Origin: Pseudomonadota bacterium
GTDB lineage: Bacteria > Pseudomonadota > Gammaproteobacteria > Burkholderiales > Rhodocyclaceae
DNA length: 39,685 nt
Reading direction: 5' to 3'
NCBI GenBank assembly: GCA_018261895.1
Contig: JAGTRT010000026.1
Location: 1-39,685, forward strand
Shown: positions 17,116-24,981 of the stretch, piece by piece
How positions within the stretch are numbered: position 1 is the first letter of the stretch
Layout: every line of letters starts with the position of its first letter
Position numbers and translations under genes: made by a program
Notes under the pieces: model-generated
Database searches by the model: none
What the model was told of the DNA's origin: nothing
What the model saw: the letters and a program-made list of their open reading frames with translations, nothing else

Positions 17116-17385
17116 TCAGGCCGGGGCGTAGCTGTAGCAATCCTTCGGACAGACGCGTCCGCAGGAGCCGCAGCCGATGCAGTCAGCCGGATTGGCCAGC
17201 GACATGACCATCATGTTGTCGTCGTCATCATCCGCATCGTCGTCCAGCTCGCGCTCGACCAGGTCGAGCACGTTGCGCGGGCAGACCTTGTAGCAACGGC
17301 CGCAGCCGATGCACTTGGACTGATCAAGATCGGTGGCGAATTGCGGCGTCCATTCGGTGCCGCCACGGGTGAGACCGGTAATCAT
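17116..17385 (-). CDS. fdxB: FdxB, nif-specific ferredoxin III, two [4Fe-4S]
   Basis: 89 residues. Two motifs, CIGCGRCYKVCPRNV (about residues 25-39) and CIGCGSCGRVCPKDC (about 69-83), bind two [4Fe-4S] clusters. Ferredoxins of this nif-specific type are encoded next to nifX/DUF269 genes and are thought to supply electrons in FeMo-co synthesis or to nitrogenase. The linker between the motifs contains an acidic run (DDDADDDDD). Its ATG overlaps the stop of the DUF683 gene (ATGA). Confidence 0.93.
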   Translation of the reverse strand: MITGLTRGGTEWTPQFATDLDQSKCIGCGRCYKVCPRNVLDLVERELDDDADDDDDNMMVMSLANPADCIGCGSCGRVCPKDCYSYAPA

Positions 17386-17600
17386 GCTGGTTGTCCTTTC
17401 TGGGCAGCCTGCAGACGGGCATTGGCATCAGCCCAGGCCTTGCAGGCATCGAAGGTGGATTGGGAAAGCGTCGGAATTTCCTTGTAAGCCGCTGGAAGAC
17501 GATCCTCGACCAGATCGTGCATCTGGGAAGCCCACTCGGAAGCGATCCGCTTGAGCTTCTTCACTTCCTTGTCGAGGGCGGCGATTTCTTCGTCAGTCAT
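17382..17600 (-). CDS. DUF683/CCE_0567-type nitrogen fixation protein
   Basis: 72 residues, almost entirely helical: DEEIAALDKEVKKLKRIASEWASQMHDLVEDRLPAAYKEIPTLSQ. The ASEWASQMHDLVEDRLPAAY block is typical of the small metal-binding helical-hairpin family regularly placed between the DUF269 gene and fdxB in nif clusters. Its exact function is unknown. It starts 12 nt after the DUF269 gene and overlaps fdxB by 4 nt. Confidence 0.88.
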   Translation of the reverse strand: MTDEEIAALDKEVKKLKRIASEWASQMHDLVEDRLPAAYKEIPTLSQSTFDACKAWADANARLQAAQKGQPA

Positions 17601-17612
17601 GCCGAAAACTCC

Positions 17613-18074
17613 TTACAGGCCGGCGACGTCCGGGTATTGCCCGATACGTTCGATGGCGACGCCGAGAATCTTGTCGGCCTCGTCCTTCATTTTCGACAGG
17701 CTGGCGAAGCCGAAGCGATGCACGTCGCGCAGGGTACGATCGACCGCCACCAGCTTGCCGACGGTGATCAGCGCGCGGCCGAAGCCTTCGTGCGTGAGGT
17801 GCACCAGCGGCACGGCGAGCAGCTTGCATTCCTTCTCGATGAGCACGGCAATGGCGTTGTAGAAGGCCTTGACGCGGGAAATGGTCTCGTCGTCCGGATC
17901 GCCGATGAGCGGAATTTCTGCCTTGCGCTCCTTGGTCAGGACGTAGGGATCGAGAATCTTCTCGACGCTCCAGCCCTGGTAGGTGCCATAGGTATCGAGG
18001 GCGCGCATCTGGCGAGCCATTTCCTTGACGAAATCGGTTTCAAAGATGGGATCGGCGGCAACTGCTTCAGTCAT
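17613..18074 (-). CDS. NifX-associated nitrogen fixation protein (DUF269)
   Basis: 153 residues. It opens TEAVAADPIFETDFVKEMARQMRALDTYGTYQGWSVEKILDPYVLTKE and continues into the DRTLRDVHRFGFASLSKMKDEADKIL block, both characteristic of the family always found beside nifX. Its function is not firmly established; it is thought to help in FeMo-co biosynthesis. It starts 4 nt after the rseC-like gene. Confidence 0.93.
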   Translation of the reverse strand: MTEAVAADPIFETDFVKEMARQMRALDTYGTYQGWSVEKILDPYVLTKERKAEIPLIGDPDDETISRVKAFYNAIAVLIEKECKLLAVPLVHLTHEGFGRALITVGKLVAVDRTLRDVHRFGFASLSKMKDEADKILGVAIERIGQYPDVAGL

Positions 18075-18078
18075 GGTG

Positions 18079-18534
18079 TTACTCCTTGGGGAATGGGCTG
18101 GATTGGTTGGAAATCGGAATAAGTTGCGGCGCGGGCATCAGCGAAGGCGCCATGCCGATGGCCACACGCGCTATGGCCAGCGCCCCGATGAATCCGGCCA
18201 TGGCGCCCAGGGCTGTCGCCCCGTCGCTGCCGTCATTCAGGGAACCGAGCCAGGCGCCGAAAATCATCGCGAAGGCAGGAAACAGGTAGCCCAGGAGGGC
18301 AGAGAGTGTCAGACGATTGGCCGGCAAGCCGATCAGGACGGTATCCCCGGCCTTGATGTCAGCGCTGACCGGCAAGGTCAGCAGCGTGGCCGGACGGCCG
18401 CTGGCCATCTTGCCGATGCCACAGCTACCGCCCTGTCCGCAAGAAGAGCAGCCTGCCGTCTCCATGGCGACGATGGCCTTGCCACCGTCGACGCGCTGGA
18501 CGATACCGCGGTGTTCAATCATCGAGGCACTCAT
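18079..18534 (-). CDS. rseC: RseC/MucC-family membrane protein (SoxR-reducing system partner)
   Basis: 151 residues. A short N-terminal cytoplasmic domain has IVQRVDGGKAIVAMETAGCSSCGQGGSCGIGKM with a cysteine cluster, then the DTVLIGLPAN block, two membrane helices (LLGYLFPAFAMIFGAWLG and ALGAMAGFIGALAIARVAIG) and a short tail. In E. coli RseC works with the RsxABCDGE (Rnf-like) complex in keeping SoxR reduced. Here the ATG overlaps the nifX stop (ATGA), so it is tightly coupled into the nifN operon; the role in Rnf function is inferred. Confidence 0.88.
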   Translation of the reverse strand: MSASMIEHRGIVQRVDGGKAIVAMETAGCSSCGQGGSCGIGKMASGRPATLLTLPVSADIKAGDTVLIGLPANRLTLSALLGYLFPAFAMIFGAWLGSLNDGSDGATALGAMAGFIGALAIARVAIGMAPSLMPAPQLIPISNQSSPFPKE

Positions 18535-18956
18535 CCTTCCCACCCCTCTTCTTCCATGGCGGCGAAGCGGTTCTCTTCCTTGGCCTTGGCCTGGAGTGAC
18601 AAGGCCCGGTCGATCCAGGCGACACCGCCTTCGCTCATGGCCTTGGAAATCTGGCTCAACAGCTCGTCGACCGCATCGACCTCATCGACGCGAATAGGCT
18701 GGATGCCCTTGGCCAGGAGTTTCTTGATGGCGGATGCGCCGATGGCCATGACGTAAACCGCGGCACAGCCTTCTAGGAAATCGACCTTGGCGCCGAGCTT
18801 GTCCTCGTTGCCGTCCATGGCCTCTTCGGCAAACTCGCCGACACCGACCAGCGTGGCCTTGTCCGGCGTGACTTCAAAGATGGCGAAGCCTTCGGCCGCG
18901 CCGAAGTGCTGATTGACGCGCGAGCGGTCCGTGGTGGCGAAGGCGACCTTGATCAT
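18531..18956 (-). CDS. nifX: NifX, FeMo-co biosynthesis carrier protein
   Basis: 141 residues from MIKVAFATTDRSRVNQHFGAAEGFAIFEV, the standard opening of the NifX/NafY/NifB-C domain, with the conserved His in NQHFGAAE. The middle has KVDFLEGCAAVYVMAIGASAIKKLLAKGIQPIRV. NifX binds NifB-co and FeMo-co precursors on their way to NifEN. The start at 18956 is 16 nt after nifN; a longer frame reaching into nifN lacks a family match. Confidence 0.94.
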   Translation of the reverse strand: MIKVAFATTDRSRVNQHFGAAEGFAIFEVTPDKATLVGVGEFAEEAMDGNEDKLGAKVDFLEGCAAVYVMAIGASAIKKLLAKGIQPIRVDEVDAVDELLSQISKAMSEGGVAWIDRALSLQAKAKEENRFAAMEEEGWEG

Positions 18957-18972
18957 GGCTTCGGGCTCCTGC

Positions 18973-20376
18973 TTAATGGACCAGACCAACTGCAGCCGAC
19001 GAGATGACATGTTGTTTGCCGGCGCCATCGCGGTCGTCGGCCCAGTAGATTGATCGATAGGGTGCGAGTTCATGGTGTTGCTCCAGCATCAGGTTGGCAA
19101 GATCGAACAGGGCCTGCCGCGTACCCCGGTAACCCACCCAGGTACGGGCATAACCGCCCACATGGTCGTATTGCGGAAAGCCGGCGCGCAGCAACGGCAG
19201 ACCCAGGCGGGAAGCGGTATCGGCCGCGTGGGAGTTGGCCACCACCAGTTGCGCAGCATGGCTGCGTGCTTCCTTTTCCAGGTCTTCCAGATCGCCCACC
19301 GTCACCTTGGCAATCGGCAGTGCCGCCAGGCTCTCGTGCTTGTGCGTGGCAACGGCGCTGACGATTTCGGCGCCCATGCTCGTCAGGAAACGTACCTGCA
19401 TGCCGACGAGGTCCGGATCGCCGGCCAGGGCGACGCGGGCAAAGCCGATCATGAAATGGCTGTCGACCATCGCATCCTGGAGCTGGGCACGGTGGCGTTC
19501 GATCTTTTCGGGAACCGGCTTGCCGGAGATGTCGGCCAGCGCCTGCGTGAAGGCGTCGCAATCGTCGAGCCCCATGAGGCCGGCAAAGTGATAATCGGGT
19601 ACGCCGGTCCGCGCCTTCAGGATGCTGGCCGCGCGGCTCAGCGACGGGCCAACGACCAGCGTCGCGGCCGATTCACCCATGATCTCGATTTCCGAACGGG
19701 GCGTGCCGCCGATGGTCAGCGCCGAGGTTTCAGCCTCGACCAGATGCCCATCGAGCGAGTCGCCGATGTCCGGCACAACGACGGGACGCAGGCCGAATGC
19801 CTCGATCCAGTCCTTGATCGCCTCGATGTCGCCCGGCGTCAGCATGGCCGAGGCAAGCACATTGACCTGCTTTGGGCGCTTGCCGGCGCAGGTCGTTTCC
19901 GGCACCAGCGTTTCGATCAGCGCCTCGATGGCCAGCGCGTAGCCGCTTTCCAAGCAGCCGACGTAATCCGGCGTATTGACCGGGACCACGGCAACATGGG
20001 CGAATTCCGGGAACTTCGTCCGGAAATCGCGCAGGCAGCGATGGATGTCCGTGCCCTGCGTTTCCGACAACCCGGTGGTCACGAGACCGATAATATCCGG
20101 CTTGCTCTTGTCGGACAGGGTACGCAGAGCTTCGATCACATTGTCGTCCGCCCCCATGATGCTGGAGACCTGATCCATCGCCGTCGTCTGCAGCGGAATC
20201 GGTTCGCGGAAGTGGCGGACGAAGAAGACCTTCCCGAATGCCGTGCAACCCTGCGAACCGTGCATGAGCGGCATGCTGCGGTTGAGCCCGAGGAAAGCCA
20301 GCGAGGCGCCAATGGTCTGGCTGACCTTGAGCGGATTGACCGCCAGTGCTTTCTTGGAATGGAAAATTTCAGCCAT
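18973..20376 (-). CDS. nifN: NifN, subunit of the NifEN FeMo-co scaffold
   Basis: 467 residues. It is homologous to NifK; the complex NifEN matures NifB-co into the FeMo-co precursor. Family markers include [59 protein letters not shown] and [23 protein letters not shown] and CLESG contain conserved cysteines. It has its own -24/-12 promoter and NifA site and starts a tight operon of eight genes. nifE is unusually placed about 4.6 kb upstream and not next to it. Confidence 0.96.
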   Translation of the reverse strand: MAEIFHSKKALAVNPLKVSQTIGASLAFLGLNRSMPLMHGSQGCTAFGKVFFVRHFREPIPLQTTAMDQVSSIMGADDNVIEALRTLSDKSKPDIIGLVTTGLSETQGTDIHRCLRDFRTKFPEFAHVAVVPVNTPDYVGCLESGYALAIEALIETLVPETTCAGKRPKQVNVLASAMLTPGDIEAIKDWIEAFGLRPVVVPDIGDSLDGHLVEAETSALTIGGTPRSEIEIMGESAATLVVGPSLSRAASILKARTGVPDYHFAGLMGLDDCDAFTQALADISGKPVPEKIERHRAQLQDAMVDSHFMIGFARVALAGDPDLVGMQVRFLTSMGAEIVSAVATHKHESLAALPIAKVTVGDLEDLEKEARSHAAQLVVANSHAADTASRLGLPLLRAGFPQYDHVGGYARTWVGYRGTRQALFDLANLMLEQHHELAPYRSIYWADDRDGAGKQHVISSAAVGLVH

Positions 20377-20411
20377 TTGGACGTCGCCCAGTTGAGATTT
20401 GATCTCTTCTC

Positions 20412-20427
20412 AGCAAGGAACGCGCCA
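20412..20427 (-). promoter_or_regulatory. Sigma-54 -24/-12 promoter of the nifN operon
   Basis: Minus strand TGGCGCGTTCCTTGCT, GG and GC ten bases apart, one change from TGGCAC. It lies about 35 nt before the nifN ATG. Confidence 0.85.
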
Positions 20428-20444
20428 CCATGAAAACACTTAAC

Positions 20445-20457
20445 AATCAATGCAATA
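20445..20457 (+). promoter_or_regulatory. Possible IHF site of the nifN promoter
   Basis: AATCAAtgcaATA is one change from WATCAA-N4-TTR and lies between the -24/-12 element and the UAS. Confidence 0.45.
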
Positions 20458-20471
20458 AAGATAAACCACCT

Positions 20472-20487
20472 TGTCGCAAACGCGACA
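20472..20487. promoter_or_regulatory. NifA upstream activator site of the nifN operon
   Basis: TGTCGCAAACGCGACA, identical to the site upstream of rnfA. Centre 66 bp from the -12 GC. Confidence 0.88.
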
Positions 20488-20579
20488 AAGCCCCGACCGG
20501 CATTTGTCGCGGACAGGCGCGACCGGCCCCGGGTTAGCGGGGATACCCCCTCGATCCAGCCCTGTTTGGGCTCGGGAAA

Positions 20580-21020
20580 TCAGCCCGGGCCGCCGGCCCT
20601 TTTCTGCACGATGAAAGCGCCGAGCTTCTTGTCGGTATTGAGGATGTGGTTGACCAGCCAGTTGTTGAGGAAGGACAACAGATCCTCGCGGGTGATCAGA
20701 ATGCCGCCCTTGAGACCCTCACGCACGGCCACCACCTTGGCCGAGAAGCCACGATGCTCGCGCAGGTGCCGGTCTGCCTCTTCGGCCGACTGGTCGTTGT
20801 AGGCGTACTCCTGCATCAACGCCTCCTCGGTCTCGAAGTGATACAGGGCATAGCTCAACAGATCGCGGGTTATCTGTTCGAGGAATTCGGGGCTCGAATT
20901 CTCGGCCAGGCGGACGTTGGCCTCGTTCAGCGTATTGACGAGAATGCGGTGTTGCTCATCGATCTCGGGCACCCCGGTAACGAAATTCTCACTCCATACC
21001 AGCGGTTCATAGTCAGCCAT
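20580..21020 (-). CDS. Bacteriohemerythrin
   Basis: 146 residues from the ATG at 21020 (GGGAGGAG upstream). The diiron ligands of hemerythrin are all visible in order: His in DEQHRIL, His and Glu in YHFETEE, two His in DRHLREH, and His and Asp in VNHILNTD. It binds oxygen reversibly and may act as an oxygen store or sensor. It follows the PAS-GGDEF-EAL gene by 15 nt and is probably cotranscribed. It sits immediately upstream of the nifN promoter. An oxygen-buffering role for nitrogenase is inferred from position. Confidence 0.93.
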   Translation of the reverse strand: MADYEPLVWSENFVTGVPEIDEQHRILVNTLNEANVRLAENSSPEFLEQITRDLLSYALYHFETEEALMQEYAYNDQSAEEADRHLREHRGFSAKVVAVREGLKGGILITREDLLSFLNNWLVNHILNTDKKLGAFIVQKRAGGPG

Positions 21021-21035
21021 TTTCTCCTCCCTCAC

Positions 21036-23204
21036 TCAAGTTTTCTGCCCGTCCGGGGCTTCCTCCGGTTTTTCCGCCGCAATCGTCAGTCGCAACTGGC
21101 GCAACAGGCGGACCAGTTCGCTACTCGCCTCGTTGATGTCGTTCTCCGCCAATTCCACCAGCGCGAGATTGCCGGACTCGTGCGCCCGGACCAAGTCGAC
21201 CGCCTTCCGGTGCACGCAACGGTGCACAGCGTCGATCTCGTCGAAACAGGGCAGATGGCGGAAATGCATTGCCGCCTCGCTGTCATACCAGCGACTGAAG
21301 CGGCACTGCTCGTGGCCGAGGCAGGCCTCGGGGTCGGCCATCTTGCCCGGCAGGCGTGACGACAGCAGCATCTGGTCAAGCCATGCCCGGTGGTTGGTTT
21401 CGGCCAGCAGCAATTCGAAATAGTCGCGGTTGGGCCGTGACGACTCGGCGATATTCCATAGCGGATCGGGACGAAAACTCTCGACCCAGTGCGGAATCCT
21501 GTCGGCCGGCATGGGGCGGGCAAAACCATAGCCCTGCATGATGTCGCAACCGAGTTCGCGCAGCATCAGGATGTGGTCGATCGTTTCGACGCCCTCGGCG
21601 ACGACCTCGTGCTTGAAGGCCGCCGCCAGCCCGATGACACCGGAAACGATGGCCAGGTCTTCGCTATCGTCCAGCATGCCGCGGACGAAGATCTGGTCGA
21701 TCTTGAGTACGTTGGCCTGCAGACGCTTGAGATGGACGAGCGACGAAAAACCCGTGCCGAAATCGTCGAGCGCGACGCTGATGCCCATCGCGCGGCATTC
21801 ACGGATCGAGTCGCTGACCGTATTGACGTCCTCGAGCGCGGCCGTCTCGACGATCTCGATTTCGATCTTGCGGATGACCTCCGGAGGATAGCCGTCGGTG
21901 ATTGCCCGCAATTTCTCGACGAAATCCCGGCGGTGCAGCTGCCGCGCCGAGATATTGACGCTGACACGCAGGTCGAGCCCCATCAGGGACCATTCCGCGG
22001 CCTGCGCCAGTCCGTCACGCAATACCCAGTCACCGAGGACGACGATCAGGTCATCCTGTTCGATGAGGGGCAGGAACTCGCTCGGCGCCATCAGGCCGAG
22101 CACCGGATGCTGCCAGCGGACCAGCGCTTCGGCGCCGACCACCCGCCCCCGGCGGCAATCGATCATGGGCTGGTAGAAGAGGCAGAACTGGTTGGCGGAA
22201 ATACTCTTCTCGATCTTGGAGAGCATCGAATGCGTGGCCCGGACACGCTGCTCGTGCCCTGGATCAAACAGCATGTAGCGGTTCTTGCCCGCCTCCTTGG
22301 CCTTGTACATCGCCTGATCGGCGTGACGCAGCAGAATATCCTGCTCGCTGCCGTCGTTGGGATAGAGCGTCACGCCAATGCTGGCCGACACGCTGACAAT
22401 CTGGTCAGCAAGGAAATAGGGGCGGGCCAGGCAGTCGAGGATGCGCTGCAGCGAGTTGTCGCAATCCTGCAGCGACTTCATCCCCCCCAACACCATCGCG
22501 AATTCGTCGCCGCCGACCCGGGCCACTGTGTCATCGCCCCGCACGCTTTCATTCAGGCGCTGGGCCACCTCGCGAAGCACCTGGTCGCCGGCCTTGTGAC
22601 CAAGCCGGTCGTTGACCGGCTTGAAGCCATCGAGGTCGAGCAGGCAGACGGCGATCAGCTCGTGCGTCCGCTGGCAGCGGGCCAGCGCCTGGCTGAGACG
22701 GTCCGCGAACAGCACCCGGTTGGGCAGATGGGTCAGCGCGTCATAGTGTGCCATCTGGCGCAGGCGCTGCTCCTGTTCCACCAGTCCGCTCACATCCGTC
22801 TGCGTGGTCACGGCCCCGGCGAAGTCCCCGCTTGTCTCATCCAGCAGCGGGCGCGCCGAGCAGCGCAGCCAGCGTTCCTCGCCATCCCTGCCGATAATGC
22901 GGAGGATTTCCTCGGCAATCGGCACCCGTTCGCACAACACCCGAGCGAACGGCAATTTCTCCGGGGCGATCTTCCGGCCGTCGGGCAGCATTGCATCGAA
23001 GGTGAAATCCGCCACCGCCAGTCCCGGCACCAGCGGAACGGTACTACCGAACAGCACCGCCGATGCAGGGTTGGCGTAGGTCAGACTCCCCTGCGCATCC
23101 CAGCACTGAACCGCCGCGTCGAGGCTATCGAGGATATCGCGCAAGCGGCGATCCCCCTCGAGCGGTAGCGAGGCGACGCTGGGCAGGATGTTGGGGGATG
23201 ACAT
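21036..23204 (-). CDS. PAS-GGDEF-EAL-CZB protein (c-di-GMP turnover)
   Basis: 722 residues. A PAS domain at about 20-150 (IIGRDGEERWLRCSARPLLDE) is followed by GGDEF (LTHLPNRVLFADRL and GGDEF) and EAL (EALVRWQHP, VSVNISARQL, LDDFGTGFSSLVHLK), both with intact catalytic motifs. The C-terminal 130 residues look like a CZB zinc-binding domain: NHRAWLDQM, then CRFSRWYDSEA, then VHRCVHRKAVDL. It could both make and break c-di-GMP; which activity dominates cannot be read. It is transcribed with the hemerythrin and sits between ccoG2 and nifN. A 280-nt gap upstream (23205-23484) is AT-rich, without a clear promoter. Confidence 0.93.
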   Translation of the reverse strand: MSSPNILPSVASLPLEGDRRLRDILDSLDAAVQCWDAQGSLTYANPASAVLFGSTVPLVPGLAVADFTFDAMLPDGRKIAPEKLPFARVLCERVPIAEEILRIIGRDGEERWLRCSARPLLDETSGDFAGAVTTQTDVSGLVEQEQRLRQMAHYDALTHLPNRVLFADRLSQALARCQRTHELIAVCLLDLDGFKPVNDRLGHKAGDQVLREVAQRLNESVRGDDTVARVGGDEFAMVLGGMKSLQDCDNSLQRILDCLARPYFLADQIVSVSASIGVTLYPNDGSEQDILLRHADQAMYKAKEAGKNRYMLFDPGHEQRVRATHSMLSKIEKSISANQFCLFYQPMIDCRRGRVVGAEALVRWQHPVLGLMAPSEFLPLIEQDDLIVVLGDWVLRDGLAQAAEWSLMGLDLRVSVNISARQLHRRDFVEKLRAITDGYPPEVIRKIEIEIVETAALEDVNTVSDSIRECRAMGISVALDDFGTGFSSLVHLKRLQANVLKIDQIFVRGMLDDSEDLAIVSGVIGLAAAFKHEVVAEGVETIDHILMLRELGCDIMQGYGFARPMPADRIPHWVESFRPDPLWNIAESSRPNRDYFELLLAETNHRAWLDQMLLSSRLPGKMADPEACLGHEQCRFSRWYDSEAAMHFRHLPCFDEIDAVHRCVHRKAVDLVRAHESGNLALVELAENDINEASSELVRLLRQLRLTIAAEKPEEAPDGQKT

Positions 23205-23444
23205 GATAGGGCGAATGGGGGTAGCGGCGAACCGTCAGAGCGCGATGGCCTAACAATAACAATACACCCAAAAACACCAAAAATATCGACCACAGAACCA
23301 GCAACCGGCAAATAAACTAGGCAAAACGTCATAGATCGCACAGTCCCCCTGCCGACCTTGGGCGCGAACGAGAGTCAGGAAATCGCGCCCCGGTCCACTG
23401 GCGCCGGCCCATCATCGGCAAACGCCTCGGCACACAGGGAGCGG

Positions 23445-23474
23445 CGGCCTTCCGTAAAGGCGCCATGAAGGCCG
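23445..23474 (-). terminator. Possible terminator after the second ccoG
   Basis: An 8-bp stem CGGCCTTC/GAAGGCCG with a 14-nt loop, starting about 10 nt after the ccoG2 stop. There is no T-run, so an intrinsic terminator is doubtful. Confidence 0.3.
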
Positions 23475-23484
23475 GCCGCGAGGC

Positions 23485-24894
23485 TCAGGGGGTCAGGAAG
23501 GAGGCCTTTTCCACAACCTGGATGTCGGGATTTTCCTGCGCGACGATCTGGAAGCGGATCGGATTCGCTCCGGTCTTGCCGCTGTCGGCCGGAGCGCGCA
23601 CCGGCACGATGACCGATCGTGACGACGCTGCAGGCACCTCGACTTCGCCATGTTCGACCAGCTCGATGCCGTTCAGGCCGTCGACGCTGATCCGGTAGCG
23701 ATGCACCTGCTCTTCCGTATTCATGACGTTCAGGGTGTAGATATTCTCGATGCGACCGTCTTCGACTTCCCGCGAGAGCATCGAGCGGTCACGGATGACA
23801 TCGACCTTGAGGGGAATGCGGTTGGCCAGGAACCAGGAGGCCAGGACGACCACCAGAAGCAGAACGACGGAGTAGCCGATGACGCGCGGACGAACGATGT
23901 GGCCGAGGATATCCTTGCGCCCATAGTGCCTGGCCATGGCGTTTTCGGTCGAATAGCGGACCAGCCCTTTGGGCAGGCCGACCTTTTCCATGACCTGGTT
24001 GCAGACATCCACGCAGGAAGCACAACCGATGCATTCGTACTGGAGGCCATTGCGGATATCGATGCCGGTCGGACAAACCCGGACACACAAGCCGCAATCG
24101 ACGCAGTCCCCCTGCCTCACCGCGCTGTCACGCCCCTGGGCGCGCTGCCCCCGCGGCTCGCCACGCTCGGCGTCGTAGGTGATGATCAGGGTGTCAGGGT
24201 CGAACATGACGCTCTGGAAACGGGCGTAGGGGCACATGTGGCGGCACACCAGTTCCCGCATGTTGCCGGCCATCAGGTAGGTGAAGCCGCCGTAGAAGAA
24301 AATCCAGAAGGTTTCCCAGCCACCGAGGTTCCAGGTCAGCAGGTTTTGCCACAGTTCCTTGACCGGGCTGAAATAGCCGGCCAGCGTGAATCCGGTCCAG
24401 AGTGCGAGCGCGCCCCAGAGCACATGCTTGGTCAGCTTGATGCGGATCTTGCGGGCGGTAAGCGGGCCGTTGTCGAGCTTGATGCGGGCATTGCGGTCGC
24501 CTTCCACCCAGTTTTCGATCCACATGAAGAGCTGGGTGTAGACAGTCTGCGGGCAGGCATAGCCACAGAACAGCCGCCCGGCGATGGCCGTGACAAGGAA
24601 CAGCGCGTAGGCCGAGACAATCAGGATGACGGTCAGGTAGATGATGTCCTGCGGCCAGAACACGACCCCGAAAATATAGAATTTCCGTTCGACGAGGTGG
24701 AGCAGCAAGGCCTGGCGGCCATTCCATTCGAGCCACAGGCCGCCATAGAAAATCGCCTGGGTCAGGATGACCATGAATATCCGCCAGTTGTCGAACAGGC
24801 CACGCGCCCGCTTGGCGTAGATCTTCTGATACTTGGTGAACATCAGCACGCTCTGGTAGGCGGCTGCACTGTGTTCCGGCTTGTTGGCTGACAT
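23485..24894 (-). CDS. CcoG/FixG-type polyferredoxin (copy 2, nif-linked)
   Basis: 469 residues with the same layout as the ccoG at 3301-4722: membrane-spanning N-half (WLEWNGRQALLLHLVERKFY, LFCGYACPQTVYTQLFMW), two [4Fe-4S] motifs (CVDCGLCVRVCP, CIGCASCVDVCN), and a periplasmic domain ending EKASFLTP. Members reduce copper for cbb3 assembly or transfer electrons at the membrane. It begins 87 nt after nifE with no terminator or promoter seen between, so it is probably read from the nifE promoter. Its ribosome-binding site is weak. A role in electron supply or copper handling during nitrogen fixation is inferred. Confidence 0.92.
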   Translation of the reverse strand: MSANKPEHSAAAYQSVLMFTKYQKIYAKRARGLFDNWRIFMVILTQAIFYGGLWLEWNGRQALLLHLVERKFYIFGVVFWPQDIIYLTVILIVSAYALFLVTAIAGRLFCGYACPQTVYTQLFMWIENWVEGDRNARIKLDNGPLTARKIRIKLTKHVLWGALALWTGFTLAGYFSPVKELWQNLLTWNLGGWETFWIFFYGGFTYLMAGNMRELVCRHMCPYARFQSVMFDPDTLIITYDAERGEPRGQRAQGRDSAVRQGDCVDCGLCVRVCPTGIDIRNGLQYECIGCASCVDVCNQVMEKVGLPKGLVRYSTENAMARHYGRKDILGHIVRPRVIGYSVVLLLVVVLASWFLANRIPLKVDVIRDRSMLSREVEDGRIENIYTLNVMNTEEQVHRYRISVDGLNGIELVEHGEVEVPAASSRSVIVPVRAPADSGKTGANPIRFQIVAQENPDIQVVEKASFLTP

Positions 24895-24981
24895 GGTTAT
24901 CGCGTCATGGATGGCGGCAATGAAGATGCTACCGGACGCCGGCGAGCGGCCATGTAACCTGGGTCACACAGCCGCAAAAAA

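Noticed and set aside
19072..20433. A 453-residue plus-strand frame opposite nifN
   Set aside because: Antisense to a clear nifN and extends into its sigma-54 promoter.
20505..20524. GTCGCG-N6-CGCGAC repeat near the nifN UAS
   Set aside because: It has a TGT but no ACA at N10, so it does not fit a NifA site; a degenerate second site is possible but not supported.
21489..23168. A 559-residue open frame on the plus strand opposite the PAS-GGDEF-EAL gene
   Set aside because: An antisense shadow of a high-GC gene; no motif and no ribosome-binding site.
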